Shown here: piece after piece, positions 43,459 to 52,359 of the stretch
Layout of the letters: every line of letters begins with the position of its first letter
Numbering within the stretch: the first letter of the stretch is position 1
DNA from: WLMZ01 sp039920665
GTDB taxonomy: Bacteria > Actinomycetota > Acidimicrobiia > Acidimicrobiales > Ilumatobacteraceae
Reading direction: 5' to 3'
Length of the DNA: 64,000 nt
Assembly: GCA_039920665.1 (NCBI GenBank)
Contig: JBDSDH010000136.1
Coordinates: 32,140 to 96,139, forward strand
Position numbers and translations under genes: made by a program
The notes under the pieces: generated by a model
Seen by the model: the letters and a program-made list of their open reading frames with translations, nothing else
Databases searched by the model: none
What the model was told of the DNA's origin: nothing

Positions 43459-44190
43459 CTATTCGACGAGGCGGAGGCCCGATGGTGCAATCGAGGGTTC
43501 GGCATGGGGCAACTCGACGACGAACTCGGTGCGGTGGGCAGGAAAGACGTGTTGGGACAACAGCACCGGCTGCCCATCGATGTCGGTCGTGAGCCGCTCA
43601 CAGCGCAGCACCGGCGAACCAACGGGCACATCGAGCAGTGCGGCATCGCCAGGACTGGCTGCGTCAGCGCCGATGGTCTGGGTTGCGCCGAGCAACTCGA
43701 CTCCGAGCAACTCGTAGAACGGCGACTGCTCGACCTCACGTCGAGACAGGTTCTGACCGAGTTCTGCCGGGCACCACACCGTCACCACCGCAAAGGGTTG
43801 GCCATCAGCCAGATTGACCCGCTTGACCTGCAGCACCTGATCCGAGCCGAGCGCGTTGCGGACCCGAGGCGTCGCAGCGACGAACGCGAATTCGATGATC
43901 TGTCGTTGGGCGTCGATGCCACTGTCGGTGAGTTGTCCCTCGATCGTGCCGAGCTGCGCGAGCGTCTGTCGCAACGGCGCACTCGCAACGAACCAGCCGA
44001 AGCCCTGACGTGCTGCGAGCAGACCGTCGTCACGGAGTGTTTCGAGGGCACGTCGGATGGTCACCCGACTCGCGTCGAATTCGCGAGACAGTTCGGCCTC
44101 GCTCGGCAGCACTTTGCCACCGGCATACGAGCCCGCCTCGACGCGGTCACGGATGGCATCAGCAATCTCCTGGTATCGAATCGTTCTCAT
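43459..44190 (-). CDS. GntR/HutC-family transcriptional regulator
   Basis: 243 aa. The N-terminal winged helix (about residues 3-70) has YQEIADAIRDRVEAGSYAGGKVLPSEAELSREFDASRVTIRRALETL. The C-terminal UTRA ligand domain (about 90-235) includes VLQVKRVNLADGQPFAVVTVW, GSPVLRCERLTTDIDGQPVLLSQHVFP. It diverges from the aconitase gene across 122 nt with a suitable inverted site, so it may regulate that gene in response to a small metabolite. Confidence 0.9.
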   Translation of the reverse strand: MRTIRYQEIADAIRDRVEAGSYAGGKVLPSEAELSREFDASRVTIRRALETLRDDGLLAARQGFGWFVASAPLRQTLAQLGTIEGQLTDSGIDAQRQIIEFAFVAATPRVRNALGSDQVLQVKRVNLADGQPFAVVTVWCPAELGQNLSRREVEQSPFYELLGVELLGATQTIGADAASPGDAALLDVPVGSPVLRCERLTTDIDGQPVLLSQHVFPAHRTEFVVELPHAEPSIAPSGLRLVE

Positions 44191-44226
44191 CGCTTTGCTG
44201 GTCCTATCGATGTGCCTTCGGTCCGC

Positions 44227-44262
44227 TTGATCGGCGGCGAACTTGTATTATAGTTGTCTACA
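44227..44262 (+). promoter_or_regulatory. Aconitase promoter with overlapping inverted repeat
   Basis: TTGATC (44227-44232), a 16-nt spacer and TATAGT (44249-44254) form a good -35/-10 pair about 60 nt before the ATG. TGTATTATAGTTGTCTACA (44244-44262) overlaps the -10 and has TGTA/TACA ends, compatible with a GntR-type operator. A Shine-Dalgarno (GAGGAA) precedes the start, so this gene is leadered. Confidence 0.5.
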
Positions 44263-44312
44263 TCGACTGCCGGTTGCAGGGTGCATCCGGCCCACACGGA
44301 CGAGGAACTCAC

Positions 44313-46580
44313 ATGGCCGTCACCGCAGGTACACCCATCGAATTGGTTCAGGGCGTCTACGCCAAATTGGCGGCCCGAAGTGAACTCGGGCGCTCGCGTC
44401 TCGGCCGTCCGCTCACACTCACCGAAAAGATCTTGATCAACCACCTCGTGAGCCCGGACGAGGCGATCGAGCGGGGTGTCACCTACAACGACTTCAGCCC
44501 GGATCGGGTCGCGATGCAGGACGCGACGGCCCAGATGGCACTCCTCCAGTTCATGACCGCCGGCCTGCCGGAAGCAATGGTGCCGAGCACGGTCCACTGC
44601 GACCACCTGATCTCGGCCAAGGTCGGGGCCCAGATCGACATGGGCGTGGCGATCGACACCAACCGCGAGGTGTACGACTTCCTGCGCAGCGTCTCGGCCA
44701 AGTACGCGATCGGGTTCTGGGGTCCCGGCAGCGGCATCATCCACCAGGTCGTGCTCGAGAACTACGCCTTCCCGGGCGGGATGATGATCGGCACCGACAG
44801 CCACACCCCCAATGCCGGCGGCCTCGGCATGGTGGCCATCGGTGTCGGCGGTGCCGACGCGGTCGACGTGATGACCGGATTCCCGTTCAACGTCCGCTGG
44901 CCGAAGGTCATCGGTATCAAGCTGACCGGCACACTCAGCGGATGGTCGTCACCGAAAGACGTCATCCTCGAAGTTGCCCGCGTGCTCACCGTCGAGGGCG
45001 GCACGGGAGCCATCGTCGAGTATTTCGGCCCCGGCGCCGACACGATCTCGGCCACCGGCAAAGCCACGATCTGCAACATGGGCGCCGAGATCGGCGCCAC
45101 CTGCAGTCTGTTTGGGTACGACGACAACATGGCGGTGTATCTCAAGGCCACCGGTCGTGAAGCCATCGCCGAAGCAGCCGAAGCCGTCGCCAGCGACCTG
45201 CGTCCCGACGATGGGGCCAGCTATGACCAGGTGATCGAGATCGATCTCGACACGCTCAAGCCATTGATCAACGGCCCGCACTCCCCCGACCGAGCCAACC
45301 GGGTCGGCGCGGCCGTCGGCGCCGAAGCGGTGGCCAACAACTGGCCGCTCGAGATCAGCGCCGCCCTGATCGGCAGCTGTACCAACAGTTCGTACGAAGA
45401 CATCACCCGGGCTGCATCGGTCGCGCGGCAGGCATCGGCCGCCGGGCTGATGGTCAAGACCGACCTGCTGATCAGCCCAGGGTCCGAGCAGATTCGGGCC
45501 ACCATCGAGCGCGACGGTCTGCTCGCCGACCTCGAAGCAATCGGCGCAACCGTGTTGGCCAACGCGTGCGGGCCCTGCATTGGTCAGTGGGATCGACCGC
45601 CGTCGGAGAACGGTGTGCCGAACACCATCGTCAACAGCTTCAACCGCAACTTCCCCAAGCGCAACGACGGCTCGGCCAACACGCTCAGCTTCGTCACCTC
45701 GCCCGACACGGTCATCGCCCTGGCGTTGTCCGGACGACTCGATTTCGACCCCACCACCGACACCATCACCAGCCCGTCAGGAGAGGAGATCAAGCTCATC
45801 GCTCCGGTCGGCGAGGTGCTCCCCGATGCCGGCTACGACCCCGGTCAGAACACCTTCACCCCTCCCCCGGCCGATGGCTCGGGTGTCGTTGTCGAGGTCT
45901 CGCCGGCCAGCGATCGGCTGCAGTTGTTGACTGCCTTCGAAGCGTGGGACGGCCATGACTACATGGGACTGCCGGTCCTGATGAAGGCCCAGGGCAAGTG
46001 CACGACCGACCACATCTCGGCAGCCGGCAAGTGGCTCAAGTATCGCGGCCACCTCGAGAACATCAGTGGCAACCTTTTCATCGGTGCCGTCAATGCCTAT
46101 GGCGGCGGTGTCGGCGAAGGAAAGAGCGCGATCGACGGCAGCGTCGACAGCTACCCCAACCTGGCCAAGGCCTACGGCGAGGCCGGAATCCAGTGGTGCG
46201 CGATCGGCGACCGTAACTACGGCGAGGGATCATCGCGTGAGCACGCCGCAATGGAGCCTCGCTTCCGTGGTGGCGTGGTGATCTTTGCCCGCAGCTTCGC
46301 CCGAATTCACGAGACCAACCTCAAGAAGCAGGGCCTCGTGCCACTCACGTTCGCCGACGCCGCCACCTATGACCTGATCGAGGAGGACGACCGGATCAAC
46401 GTGCTCGGCCTACCTCCGGTACCCGGACAGAACGTCCGCTGCCAGATCGTCAAGCCAGACGGTTCGTTGATCGACTTCGAGGGCGTGCACACGTTCAGCC
46501 CCGAGCAGATCGAGTGGTTCAAGGCCGGATCAGCGCTGAATGTCGTGCGCCGCAAGGTTGCCGAAGCCGCCAACGGCTGA
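44313..46580 (+). CDS. acn: Aconitate hydratase
   Basis: 755 aa, the length of mitochondrial-type aconitases. Features are VSTVHCDHL-type (PSTVHCDHLISAKVG), GTDSHTPNAGGLGMVAIGVGGADAV, the 4Fe-4S Cys ligands in IGSCTNSSYED and ANACGPCIGQW, and the swivel-domain RNYGEGSSREHAAMEPRFRGG. It isomerises citrate to isocitrate in the TCA cycle. Start chosen at MAVTAGTPIELVQG, after GAGGAA. The 3' 51 nt overlap the convergent DUF2142 gene. Confidence 0.96.
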   Translation: MAVTAGTPIELVQGVYAKLAARSELGRSRLGRPLTLTEKILINHLVSPDEAIERGVTYNDFSPDRVAMQDATAQMALLQFMTAGLPEAMVPSTVHCDHLISAKVGAQIDMGVAIDTNREVYDFLRSVSAKYAIGFWGPGSGIIHQVVLENYAFPGGMMIGTDSHTPNAGGLGMVAIGVGGADAVDVMTGFPFNVRWPKVIGIKLTGTLSGWSSPKDVILEVARVLTVEGGTGAIVEYFGPGADTISATGKATICNMGAEIGATCSLFGYDDNMAVYLKATGREAIAEAAEAVASDLRPDDGASYDQVIEIDLDTLKPLINGPHSPDRANRVGAAVGAEAVANNWPLEISAALIGSCTNSSYEDITRAASVARQASAAGLMVKTDLLISPGSEQIRATIERDGLLADLEAIGATVLANACGPCIGQWDRPPSENGVPNTIVNSFNRNFPKRNDGSANTLSFVTSPDTVIALALSGRLDFDPTTDTITSPSGEEIKLIAPVGEVLPDAGYDPGQNTFTPPPADGSGVVVEVSPASDRLQLLTAFEAWDGHDYMGLPVLMKAQGKCTTDHISAAGKWLKYRGHLENISGNLFIGAVNAYGGGVGEGKSAIDGSVDSYPNLAKAYGEAGIQWCAIGDRNYGEGSSREHAAMEPRFRGGVVIFARSFARIHETNLKKQGLVPLTFADAATYDLIEEDDRINVLGLPPVPGQNVRCQIVKPDGSLIDFEGVHTFSPEQIEWFKAGSALNVVRRKVAEAANG

Positions 46581-48110
46581 GCCGGATCGCGACGAGTCGG
46601 CGGAGCTCGCGGGCTCCGTCGACTTCATTCCCCGGGCGATCAGCACGATCCCGGCCATCGCCGCGGCGTCGAGTACGAGCAGCAGCAGCGCTGGGATCGG
46701 TGGTTGCCATGCCGATCGGTCGAACCGCCACGAGCCATGAGCCCCAACTGTGTATCGCTGCAGCACCACCCACAGCGTGACCACTTGGACCGCTGCGGCG
46801 ATCGCGGCGACAATCATCCGCCCCCGTTCGGTCAGACTCGCCCATCGACTGCTGATTCCGAGGACCGTGAGACCGAGCGCGGTCGGGATCGAATAGCGGC
46901 CCTGCCAGATGAAGCCGACGCTGCTCGCAAACGCTGCTTCGAACATGATCGGTCCGATCACTGCGACCGCCAGCACCCACAGCCATGAGCGCCGGAGTCG
47001 TGTCCGTTCGTGGTCACCCGGTCGCAGTGCATCGACCGCAGCCCAGGTCAGCATTCCCCACCAGCCGATGTGCGCGATCCATGGCGCCGAGAACTCGAGC
47101 CAACCGAGCGACCCGACCATCTCTCGCCAGGTCTCGGTGGAGTCTGCGAACGATCTCCGAATTGCGCTCACGATCGACACCGCCTCGGCGGTTCGCTGGT
47201 CGCTGATGTCGACCGATGCCCACGCGTTCCAGCCCACGACACCGACGATCGCGCTGATCGGAAGCCCGGCAAGGATCCCCCATGCCGAGCGCCCAATCGA
47301 CGCGTCCGGATCAGCGGGCTCACCCACCTCACCCGGCTCGGCCGACTCACCCGGCGGGCGATGGCGAACGATCACGAACGTCGCTCCGGTGATCGCAACC
47401 CCTGCCATCGCAGCAATCGGCCGGATCGCGATCGCGACCGAGATCGGTGCGGCGATCCAGACCAGATCGCGGATCTCCAATCGCTGCGGGCGGGAACGAA
47501 CCCGCTCGACGCCGACCCACGCCAGCAGCGCCAGCGCGATCTCGAGTGAGTTCGGATTGACCACACCGAAGAGGAACCACGTCGCAGGTGTGACGCATGC
47601 GATCAGCAACCCGGCGCCCATTCGTCGAACTCGACAGGCCGCGATCGTCACCACCAACGCGCACCAGAACGCGGCGATGATCCGGTACCAGCCGGCGTTG
47701 GCGGGATCGCCGAACCAGCGCACAGGGAACCCGACCAGTGCGTAGTAGGTCGGCGGATAGGTGCCGGCCGAACTGGCAGCCGCATCGAGACCGGACGCCG
47801 TTGGAGCCGGGTGGGCACACGCTGCAGGGATGTCGTCGTCGTGGCGGTAGCACGTTGGATCGCCGGTGGTCAGTGACGCGTCGACCACCGTCCGCCGATA
47901 GCCGGGATCGAGTCCGGCGACGGGATCTCCGAGGATGTCACCCCGTGCGACCGCAGCGGCGCGCAGTACATGCGCAGGCTCGTCAGGACCACCATACCGA
48001 GCGGTCGCCAACGACCAGATCACCAGCACCGACAGAACCAGAGCGCCGACCAGCAGACCACCGAGGCGGGCTGGCCACGGCGGCTTCGGAACCACCGACT
48101 CCCGCTGCAT
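46530..48110 (-). CDS. DUF2142-family polytopic membrane protein
   Basis: 526 aa from MQRESVVPKPPWPARLGG. About ten helices are predicted, the first at residues 16-37. The external loop after helix 1 has YGGPDEPAHVLRAAAVARGD, then AGTYPPTYYALVGFPVRWFG, and near the C-terminus FIWQGRYSIPTALG. These are DUF2142 hallmarks (GPDExxH, PPxYY, GRYxxP). The family is GT-C-like and often lies near surface polysaccharide genes; the activity is unknown. It diverges from a nitroreductase gene across only 19 nt. Confidence 0.88.
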   Translation of the reverse strand: MQRESVVPKPPWPARLGGLLVGALVLSVLVIWSLATARYGGPDEPAHVLRAAAVARGDILGDPVAGLDPGYRRTVVDASLTTGDPTCYRHDDDIPAACAHPAPTASGLDAAASSAGTYPPTYYALVGFPVRWFGDPANAGWYRIIAAFWCALVVTIAACRVRRMGAGLLIACVTPATWFLFGVVNPNSLEIALALLAWVGVERVRSRPQRLEIRDLVWIAAPISVAIAIRPIAAMAGVAITGATFVIVRHRPPGESAEPGEVGEPADPDASIGRSAWGILAGLPISAIVGVVGWNAWASVDISDQRTAEAVSIVSAIRRSFADSTETWREMVGSLGWLEFSAPWIAHIGWWGMLTWAAVDALRPGDHERTRLRRSWLWVLAVAVIGPIMFEAAFASSVGFIWQGRYSIPTALGLTVLGISSRWASLTERGRMIVAAIAAAVQVVTLWVVLQRYTVGAHGSWRFDRSAWQPPIPALLLLVLDAAAMAGIVLIARGMKSTEPASSADSSRSGSAVGGFGNLAAHDIQR

Positions 48111-48129
48111 GGCTCGGTAGCCTACGCCG
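48111..48129. promoter_or_regulatory. 19-nt divergent promoter region (DUF2142 / nitroreductase)
   Basis: The rightward TAGCCT (48118-48123) is exactly 6 nt from the nitroreductase ATG. Leftward TAGGCT in the same GTAGGCTAC core is 8 nt from the DUF2142 start. Both genes must start transcription within or next to this gap, which fits leaderless mRNAs. Confidence 0.5.
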
Positions 48130-48807
48130 ATGGATCTCCAGCAGGCATTGCGCACGTCGGGAAGCGTTCGTCGATTCACGGCCGAACCTGTCGATGACGC
48201 GACGATCTACGCTTTGCTCGACGATGCCCGTTTCGCCCCCAGTGGTGGCAATCGCCAAGGGTGGCGAGTGGCTGTGATCACCGACGCCGACAGACGCCAG
48301 CACCTCGGCCGATTGATGCAGTCCGTCTGGAACGAGTACCGCCAACACAGCGACGTGACCACCGCCCCGTTTGCGGTGATCGATGTCGACGGCAACCCGA
48401 GCGAGCGGCCCACGTCCGCAGAGGTCCCGCCGGACGTCGCCAACGAGTTGATCGATCACATCACCGAGATCCCGGTGATGTTGGTGATCGCTGCCGACCT
48501 GCGCCAGATCGCGATGATGGACAACGACCTCGATCGACCAGCGATCACGGGCGGAGCATCGATCTATCCGTTTTGCTGGAACCTGCTGCTCGCCGCGCGC
48601 GCACGCGGTCTCGGTGGCGTCATCACCACGTTCCTGGCCCGCGCCGAGCCGTCCGCAGCAGCATCGATCGGATTGCCTCCGACATCGGCGATCGCAGCCA
48701 CGATCTTCATCGGCCACCCGGTGCATCAGCCGACCAAGCTTCGCCGCCACCCCGTCGAGTCGTTCACGACGATCGATCGCTTCGACGGACCTGAATTCCG
48801 TGGATGA
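48130..48807 (+). CDS. Nitroreductase-family FMN oxidoreductase
   Basis: 225 aa. FMN-binding segments are LRTSGSVRRFTAEPVDDATIY and ARFAPSGGNRQGWRVAVI near the N-terminus, and ITGGASIYPFCWNLLLAARARGLGGVIT and HPVHQPTKLRRHPVESF near the C-terminus. It is paralogous to the 41662-42309 gene at fold level, not close in sequence. It probably reduces small electrophiles with NAD(P)H; the substrate is unknown. The end overlaps the possible GTG start of the next gene. Confidence 0.9.
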   Translation: MDLQQALRTSGSVRRFTAEPVDDATIYALLDDARFAPSGGNRQGWRVAVITDADRRQHLGRLMQSVWNEYRQHSDVTTAPFAVIDVDGNPSERPTSAEVPPDVANELIDHITEIPVMLVIAADLRQIAMMDNDLDRPAITGGASIYPFCWNLLLAARARGLGGVITTFLARAEPSAAASIGLPPTSAIAATIFIGHPVHQPTKLRRHPVESFTTIDRFDGPEFRG

Positions 48808-48823
48808 TCGCGTCGAGCCGCAG

Positions 48824-49303
48824 ATGGCTGCTGACGAGGCCACCACGCTCGTCGAGTTCCTCGACTACTTCCGGGCGACCGTCTGGATCAAGGTGGCCGG
48901 CCTCGACGACGAGCAGGCCCGCGCCCGGTCGGTCCCGCCGAGCGAACTCTGTCTGATGGGCATCGTGCGGCATCTCGCCGAAGTCGAGCGGTACTGGTTC
49001 CAGAACATCTGGCTCGGGACCGACGCGCCGTCGCTGTTCTGCACCGATACCGAACCCGATCTCGATCTCGAGCCAAACCCGTCGTCGACGATGGCAGAAG
49101 CGACTGCTGCACTTGCCGCCGAGATCGCTGCGGCGAGGGCTTCGATCACCGACATTCCACTCGATCGGCTCTCAGCGGGGATCCGACACGATGTTCGACC
49201 GAATCTGCGTTGGATCCTCGTGCACATGATCGAGGAATACAGTCGCCACTGCGGTCACGCTGATCTGCTTCGGCAGGCGATCGACGGCCTGACCGGCGAC
49301 TGA
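48824..49303 (+). CDS. DinB-superfamily (DUF664) protein
   Basis: 159 aa from MAADEATTLVEFLDYFRATV, a family-typical beginning; an in-frame GTG at 48800 that overlaps the nitroreductase stop is an alternative. The four-helix-bundle DinB pattern has metal-binding His positions in MGIVRHLAEVERYWFQNIW and ILVHMIEEYSRHCGHADLLRQAIDG. DinB-like proteins are often metal-dependent thiol transferases (mycothiol/bacillithiol linked), so a mycothiol-related role is possible. It stops 4 nt from the convergent sortase-gene stop. Confidence 0.85.
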   Translation: MAADEATTLVEFLDYFRATVWIKVAGLDDEQARARSVPPSELCLMGIVRHLAEVERYWFQNIWLGTDAPSLFCTDTEPDLDLEPNPSSTMAEATAALAAEIAAARASITDIPLDRLSAGIRHDVRPNLRWILVHMIEEYSRHCGHADLLRQAIDGLTGD

Positions 49304-49307
49304 GTGG

Positions 49308-51053
49308 TCAGCTCTCGGCAACGAGCGTGAACGTGACAACGAGCCGATATCTCGTGTCGGTCGGCAACGTGTTGGTCTTCGAACAGGCCACCAATGACAG
49401 GCTCGGCAGCGGCGCTTGCAAACCAACGTTGAAGATCTCCGCTGCGCCGGACCCGGTGATGTCCCGACGGACGTACTGGTAGGTGAACACCCGACCATCG
49501 GCTGCGGTGATGAAGATCTGGTCGCCGGGCACGAACGTGTGCAGTTGGCGCCAGATGCCACCGTGTTCGGTGCGGTGAGCGAACAGCACGATATGACCCT
49601 GCTGGCCGGCGAGGCCGGTTCCGGGCCAGTGACCGACGTAACCGTTGTCGACGACATTGCTGCCGACGCCCTCGATGACCGTGTTCACTGCGTTGTTGAG
49701 TCGGGGCAAGAACAGTTCATAGGGCAACGGTGCGGGCGGCGGCGGCGGCGGCACGACATTGACAGGGGCAGGAAGCACAGCCGCCGACGGGGTACCGATG
49801 TAGTAGCCGGCGACATCGACGATGAGCGCTGCGCCGCTCTGCGTGTAGACCGCCACACCGGCACTCGAGGCACGCAGGATTGCGTGGTTGGCAATGGTCT
49901 GGTTCTTGTACGAAGCGTTGAGGTTCGACGCCAGGGGACGGTTGGTCCGTGCCGGATAGCCGGTGAAGAAACCCGCACCCCTCGTCTCGGTGGCCGTCAG
50001 GTTGACCACGACTGCCTGTGATTGGTACAGGCTGGAATAGGAGAATTCGGCGATCCAGCCCGGATACATCCGGCCCAGAACCGTCACTCGGGTGTCGAGC
50101 ACACGATCGGGCGAGCGAGGCACGAACAACCCTTCGGCGGTCACCGGGCTACCCGGCCCGGTGAAGTAGCCGGCGATGTCGACGATCAGATGGCCGCCGG
50201 AGGACGAAAACACGTCGATGCCTCGCGTCGCGGCGTCGATGATGCCGACCGGCAGGATCGCCTGGTTGGCACGGGTCTGGCCGGCTGCGTCGGTGTTGAC
50301 GTTTGACGACGCTGGCAGACCGCTACCGGCAGGGAACCCCGTCCAGAAGCCAGCAGCGTTGGTCTCGGTGACCGTCAGGTTGACCACGACCGACGTGGCC
50401 CCCGCTGGAACTGCGCTGGCACAGTTGACCCGAATCGTGGTGCCCGCCCCGACCTTGGCACCGATGTCGCGCGTGTCGAGCACTCGGACAGCCGCGGCGA
50501 GGGCAACAAACCGTCCGGCCGCAACCACATCGGTGACCGGGGTATACGCGCCGTTGACGTCGACGACCAAGTCGCAGGGATTCTGGGCAAAGATGTCGAC
50601 TGCGCCATTCGCACCGCCTGTGCCGAGTCGAACGGTCACCAAGTTGGGGATGATCTGACCGGCGCGCTCGATGTTGACGTTGGACGCTGTTGGACGCGGA
50701 GCACCCGCCGGATAAACAGTGATGAAGCCGGCCGTCGTGGTGTTGACTGCGGTGACGTTGAGAACGGCGGCACTCGCGTTGGACGGGACATTCTCCCGGC
50801 CCGCGACCTGAACCCGGATCGTGTTGGCATCGATTCTGCTGTACCCGCCGATGCCTTCAGGACGCGTGTCGGCGAGGCGGGCCGGAGGGACGGACACGAA
50901 CGCCGACGCTTCCAGTGTGACCGCTCGAGGATGCGGGCGGGGGCCGGCGGCAGCGGCCGGCAACGAACCGACCAACGAGGGACCGGCCAATGCGCCTGCG
51001 ATGGGAAGCGCGCCGAGTGCGAGCACCCGTCTGCGTGAGAGATCGAGGTTCAT
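49308..51053 (-). CDS. Sortase-domain protein with three N-terminal adhesin-like repeat modules
   Basis: 581 aa from MNLDLSRRRVLALGALPIAG, with AGGA about 9 nt upstream. The signal is twin-arginine-like. Three repeat modules of about 115 residues follow (near 48-160, 166-281, 288-401), each with the pattern [R/V]LxDTR ... VNVTAxxTxxAGFxTxYPAG ... SNxN ... GQxxxN ... LxVDVxGYY. After a proline-rich linker (VVPPPPPPAPL), residues about 425-581 form a sortase: His493 in LFAHRTEHGG, Cys557 in SLVACSKTN, Arg568/570 in TDTRYRLVV. It should act outside the membrane. Having the transpeptidase at the C-terminus of an exported repeat protein is unusual. Confidence 0.85.
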   Translation of the reverse strand: MNLDLSRRRVLALGALPIAGALAGPSLVGSLPAAAAGPRPHPRAVTLEASAFVSVPPARLADTRPEGIGGYSRIDANTIRVQVAGRENVPSNASAAVLNVTAVNTTTAGFITVYPAGAPRPTASNVNIERAGQIIPNLVTVRLGTGGANGAVDIFAQNPCDLVVDVNGAYTPVTDVVAAGRFVALAAAVRVLDTRDIGAKVGAGTTIRVNCASAVPAGATSVVVNLTVTETNAAGFWTGFPAGSGLPASSNVNTDAAGQTRANQAILPVGIIDAATRGIDVFSSSGGHLIVDIAGYFTGPGSPVTAEGLFVPRSPDRVLDTRVTVLGRMYPGWIAEFSYSSLYQSQAVVVNLTATETRGAGFFTGYPARTNRPLASNLNASYKNQTIANHAILRASSAGVAVYTQSGAALIVDVAGYYIGTPSAAVLPAPVNVVPPPPPPAPLPYELFLPRLNNAVNTVIEGVGSNVVDNGYVGHWPGTGLAGQQGHIVLFAHRTEHGGIWRQLHTFVPGDQIFITAADGRVFTYQYVRRDITGSGAAEIFNVGLQAPLPSLSLVACSKTNTLPTDTRYRLVVTFTLVAES

Positions 51054-51257
51054 CGAGTTGGTCCTGTCTTCATCGAGAAACTTTCGCCACCGCAATTGCC
51101 GCCGATCGCAGTCGACGCCAACAGGGTCGTCGTGTCCGCAGCAAGAACGGCACGGCCCAAGAATAGCCCCGTTCGACCACCGGATATTCGGCATCGGCTG
51201 TGGGGAGTTGCCGCAGTCACGGCGAAGAGTGGGCCCGGACGAGAAATCGCTCGCCCG

Positions 51258-51288
51258 ACCCATCCTCGTCGATCGATTCCGGATGGGT
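51258..51288. terminator. Inverted repeat downstream of aroB
   Basis: ACCCATCC (51258-51265) and GGATGGGT (51281-51288) flank a 15-nt loop, starting 18 nt past the aroB stop. There is no T-run. It is a likely rho-independent-like or processing structure that separates aroB from the sortase gene. Confidence 0.45.
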
Positions 51289-51305
51289 TCCCAGAGAGGC
51301 GGCGA

Positions 51306-52334
51306 TCAGCCCCAGGCGCGCATGATCTGCAGGGCTTCGAGAGCTGCGGCTGGGTCGACTCGAGACACCACTTCGACCCCGCTCTCGGAGTCGAGCACGA
51401 ATGTCAAGCCGTCGAGTGCCTTTTTGTCGCGGGTCATCAGCGCGAGCAGTTCGCCGTCCTCGAAGTCGCCGAAGCCGTTGAAGGATGTCTCCAACTCGTA
51501 CAGGCCGCCGACAACGTCGTAGTGCTGTTGCACCCGTTCGGCCCCGATCCGACCGGTGACCTGACCGAGGTGGGCGGCGTAGATCAAGCCGATTGCGACC
51601 GCCTCCCCGTGAGCGAGCTCGAAATCGCTGGCGATTTCGAGTGCATGAGCGAGCGTATGGCCGTAGTTGAGCAGCGCTCGACGACCACCCTCACGCTCGT
51701 CGTCGCCGACGATGGTGGCCTTGATCTCGACGCAGCGAGCGATCCGATCGACGAGTTCCATCGAGAGCAGATCGTCACCGGTGAGGAAGTGGTACTTGGC
51801 CATCTCCCCCAGCCCGCAACGCATTTCCCGGTTGGGCAACGTGGCCAGCGCATCGAGGTCGCACAGCACGCCGGACGGCTGCCAATAGGCCCCGACCAGG
51901 TTCTTGCCGGCGGCCAGGTTGACACCGGTCTTGCCGCCGATGGCAGCGTCGACCATGCCGAGCAGCGTTGTGGACACGTGCACGACGGGAATTCCCCGAT
52001 GCCACGCTGACGCTGCGAATCCGGCCACGTCGGTGACCATCCCGCCACCGACCCCGATGATCACGTCGTTGCGAGTGAGTCCCATTGCGGCGAAGCCGTC
52101 GCAGAGCGACTCGATCGTGGCCAACGACTTGTGGTCCTCGCCGCAACCAATGGTGAACACCTCGTGGTCGAGACCCGGATCGATGTCGAAGGGGATGCCT
52201 TCCTGGGTGACGATCGCTGCCCGGCGAGCGGTGGCTGGAAGCAGAGCGGCAACCTCGCTGCGCACCCCGTGGCCGACGAGCACGTCGTAGCTGCGCCCGG
52301 CGAGCGGGACACGAACCGTTCGAACAGCATTCAT
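51306..52334 (-). CDS. aroB: 3-dehydroquinate synthase
   Basis: 342 aa from MNAVRTVRVPLAGRSYDVLV. NAD and metal-site blocks are DVIIGVGGGMVTDVAGFAASAWHRGIPVVHVSTTLLGMVDAAIGGKTGVNL, CGLGEMAKYHFLTGD, and the Zn His in LLNYGHTLAHALEI and LAHGEAVAIGLI. It makes 3-dehydroquinate from DAHP, step two of the shikimate pathway. It follows aroK, separated by a 17-bp duplicated junction; its ATG has no Shine-Dalgarno. Confidence 0.96.
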   Translation of the reverse strand: MNAVRTVRVPLAGRSYDVLVGHGVRSEVAALLPATARRAAIVTQEGIPFDIDPGLDHEVFTIGCGEDHKSLATIESLCDGFAAMGLTRNDVIIGVGGGMVTDVAGFAASAWHRGIPVVHVSTTLLGMVDAAIGGKTGVNLAAGKNLVGAYWQPSGVLCDLDALATLPNREMRCGLGEMAKYHFLTGDDLLSMELVDRIARCVEIKATIVGDDEREGGRRALLNYGHTLAHALEIASDFELAHGEAVAIGLIYAAHLGQVTGRIGAERVQQHYDVVGGLYELETSFNGFGDFEDGELLALMTRDKKALDGLTFVLDSESGVEVVSRVDPAAALEALQIMRAWG

Positions 52335-52359
52335 CGCAGGACAGCATTCATCGCAGGAC
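52326..52359. repeat. 17-bp tandem duplication of the aroK stop/aroB start junction
   Basis: AGCATTCATCGCAGGAC occurs twice in direct succession (plus-strand view). On the coding strand, the aroK TGA overlaps a first ATG that reads MNAVLR and stops at a second TGA. That TGA overlaps the true aroB ATG. The ancestral ATGA overlap has thus been copied, inserting a six-codon ORF. Confidence 0.85.
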
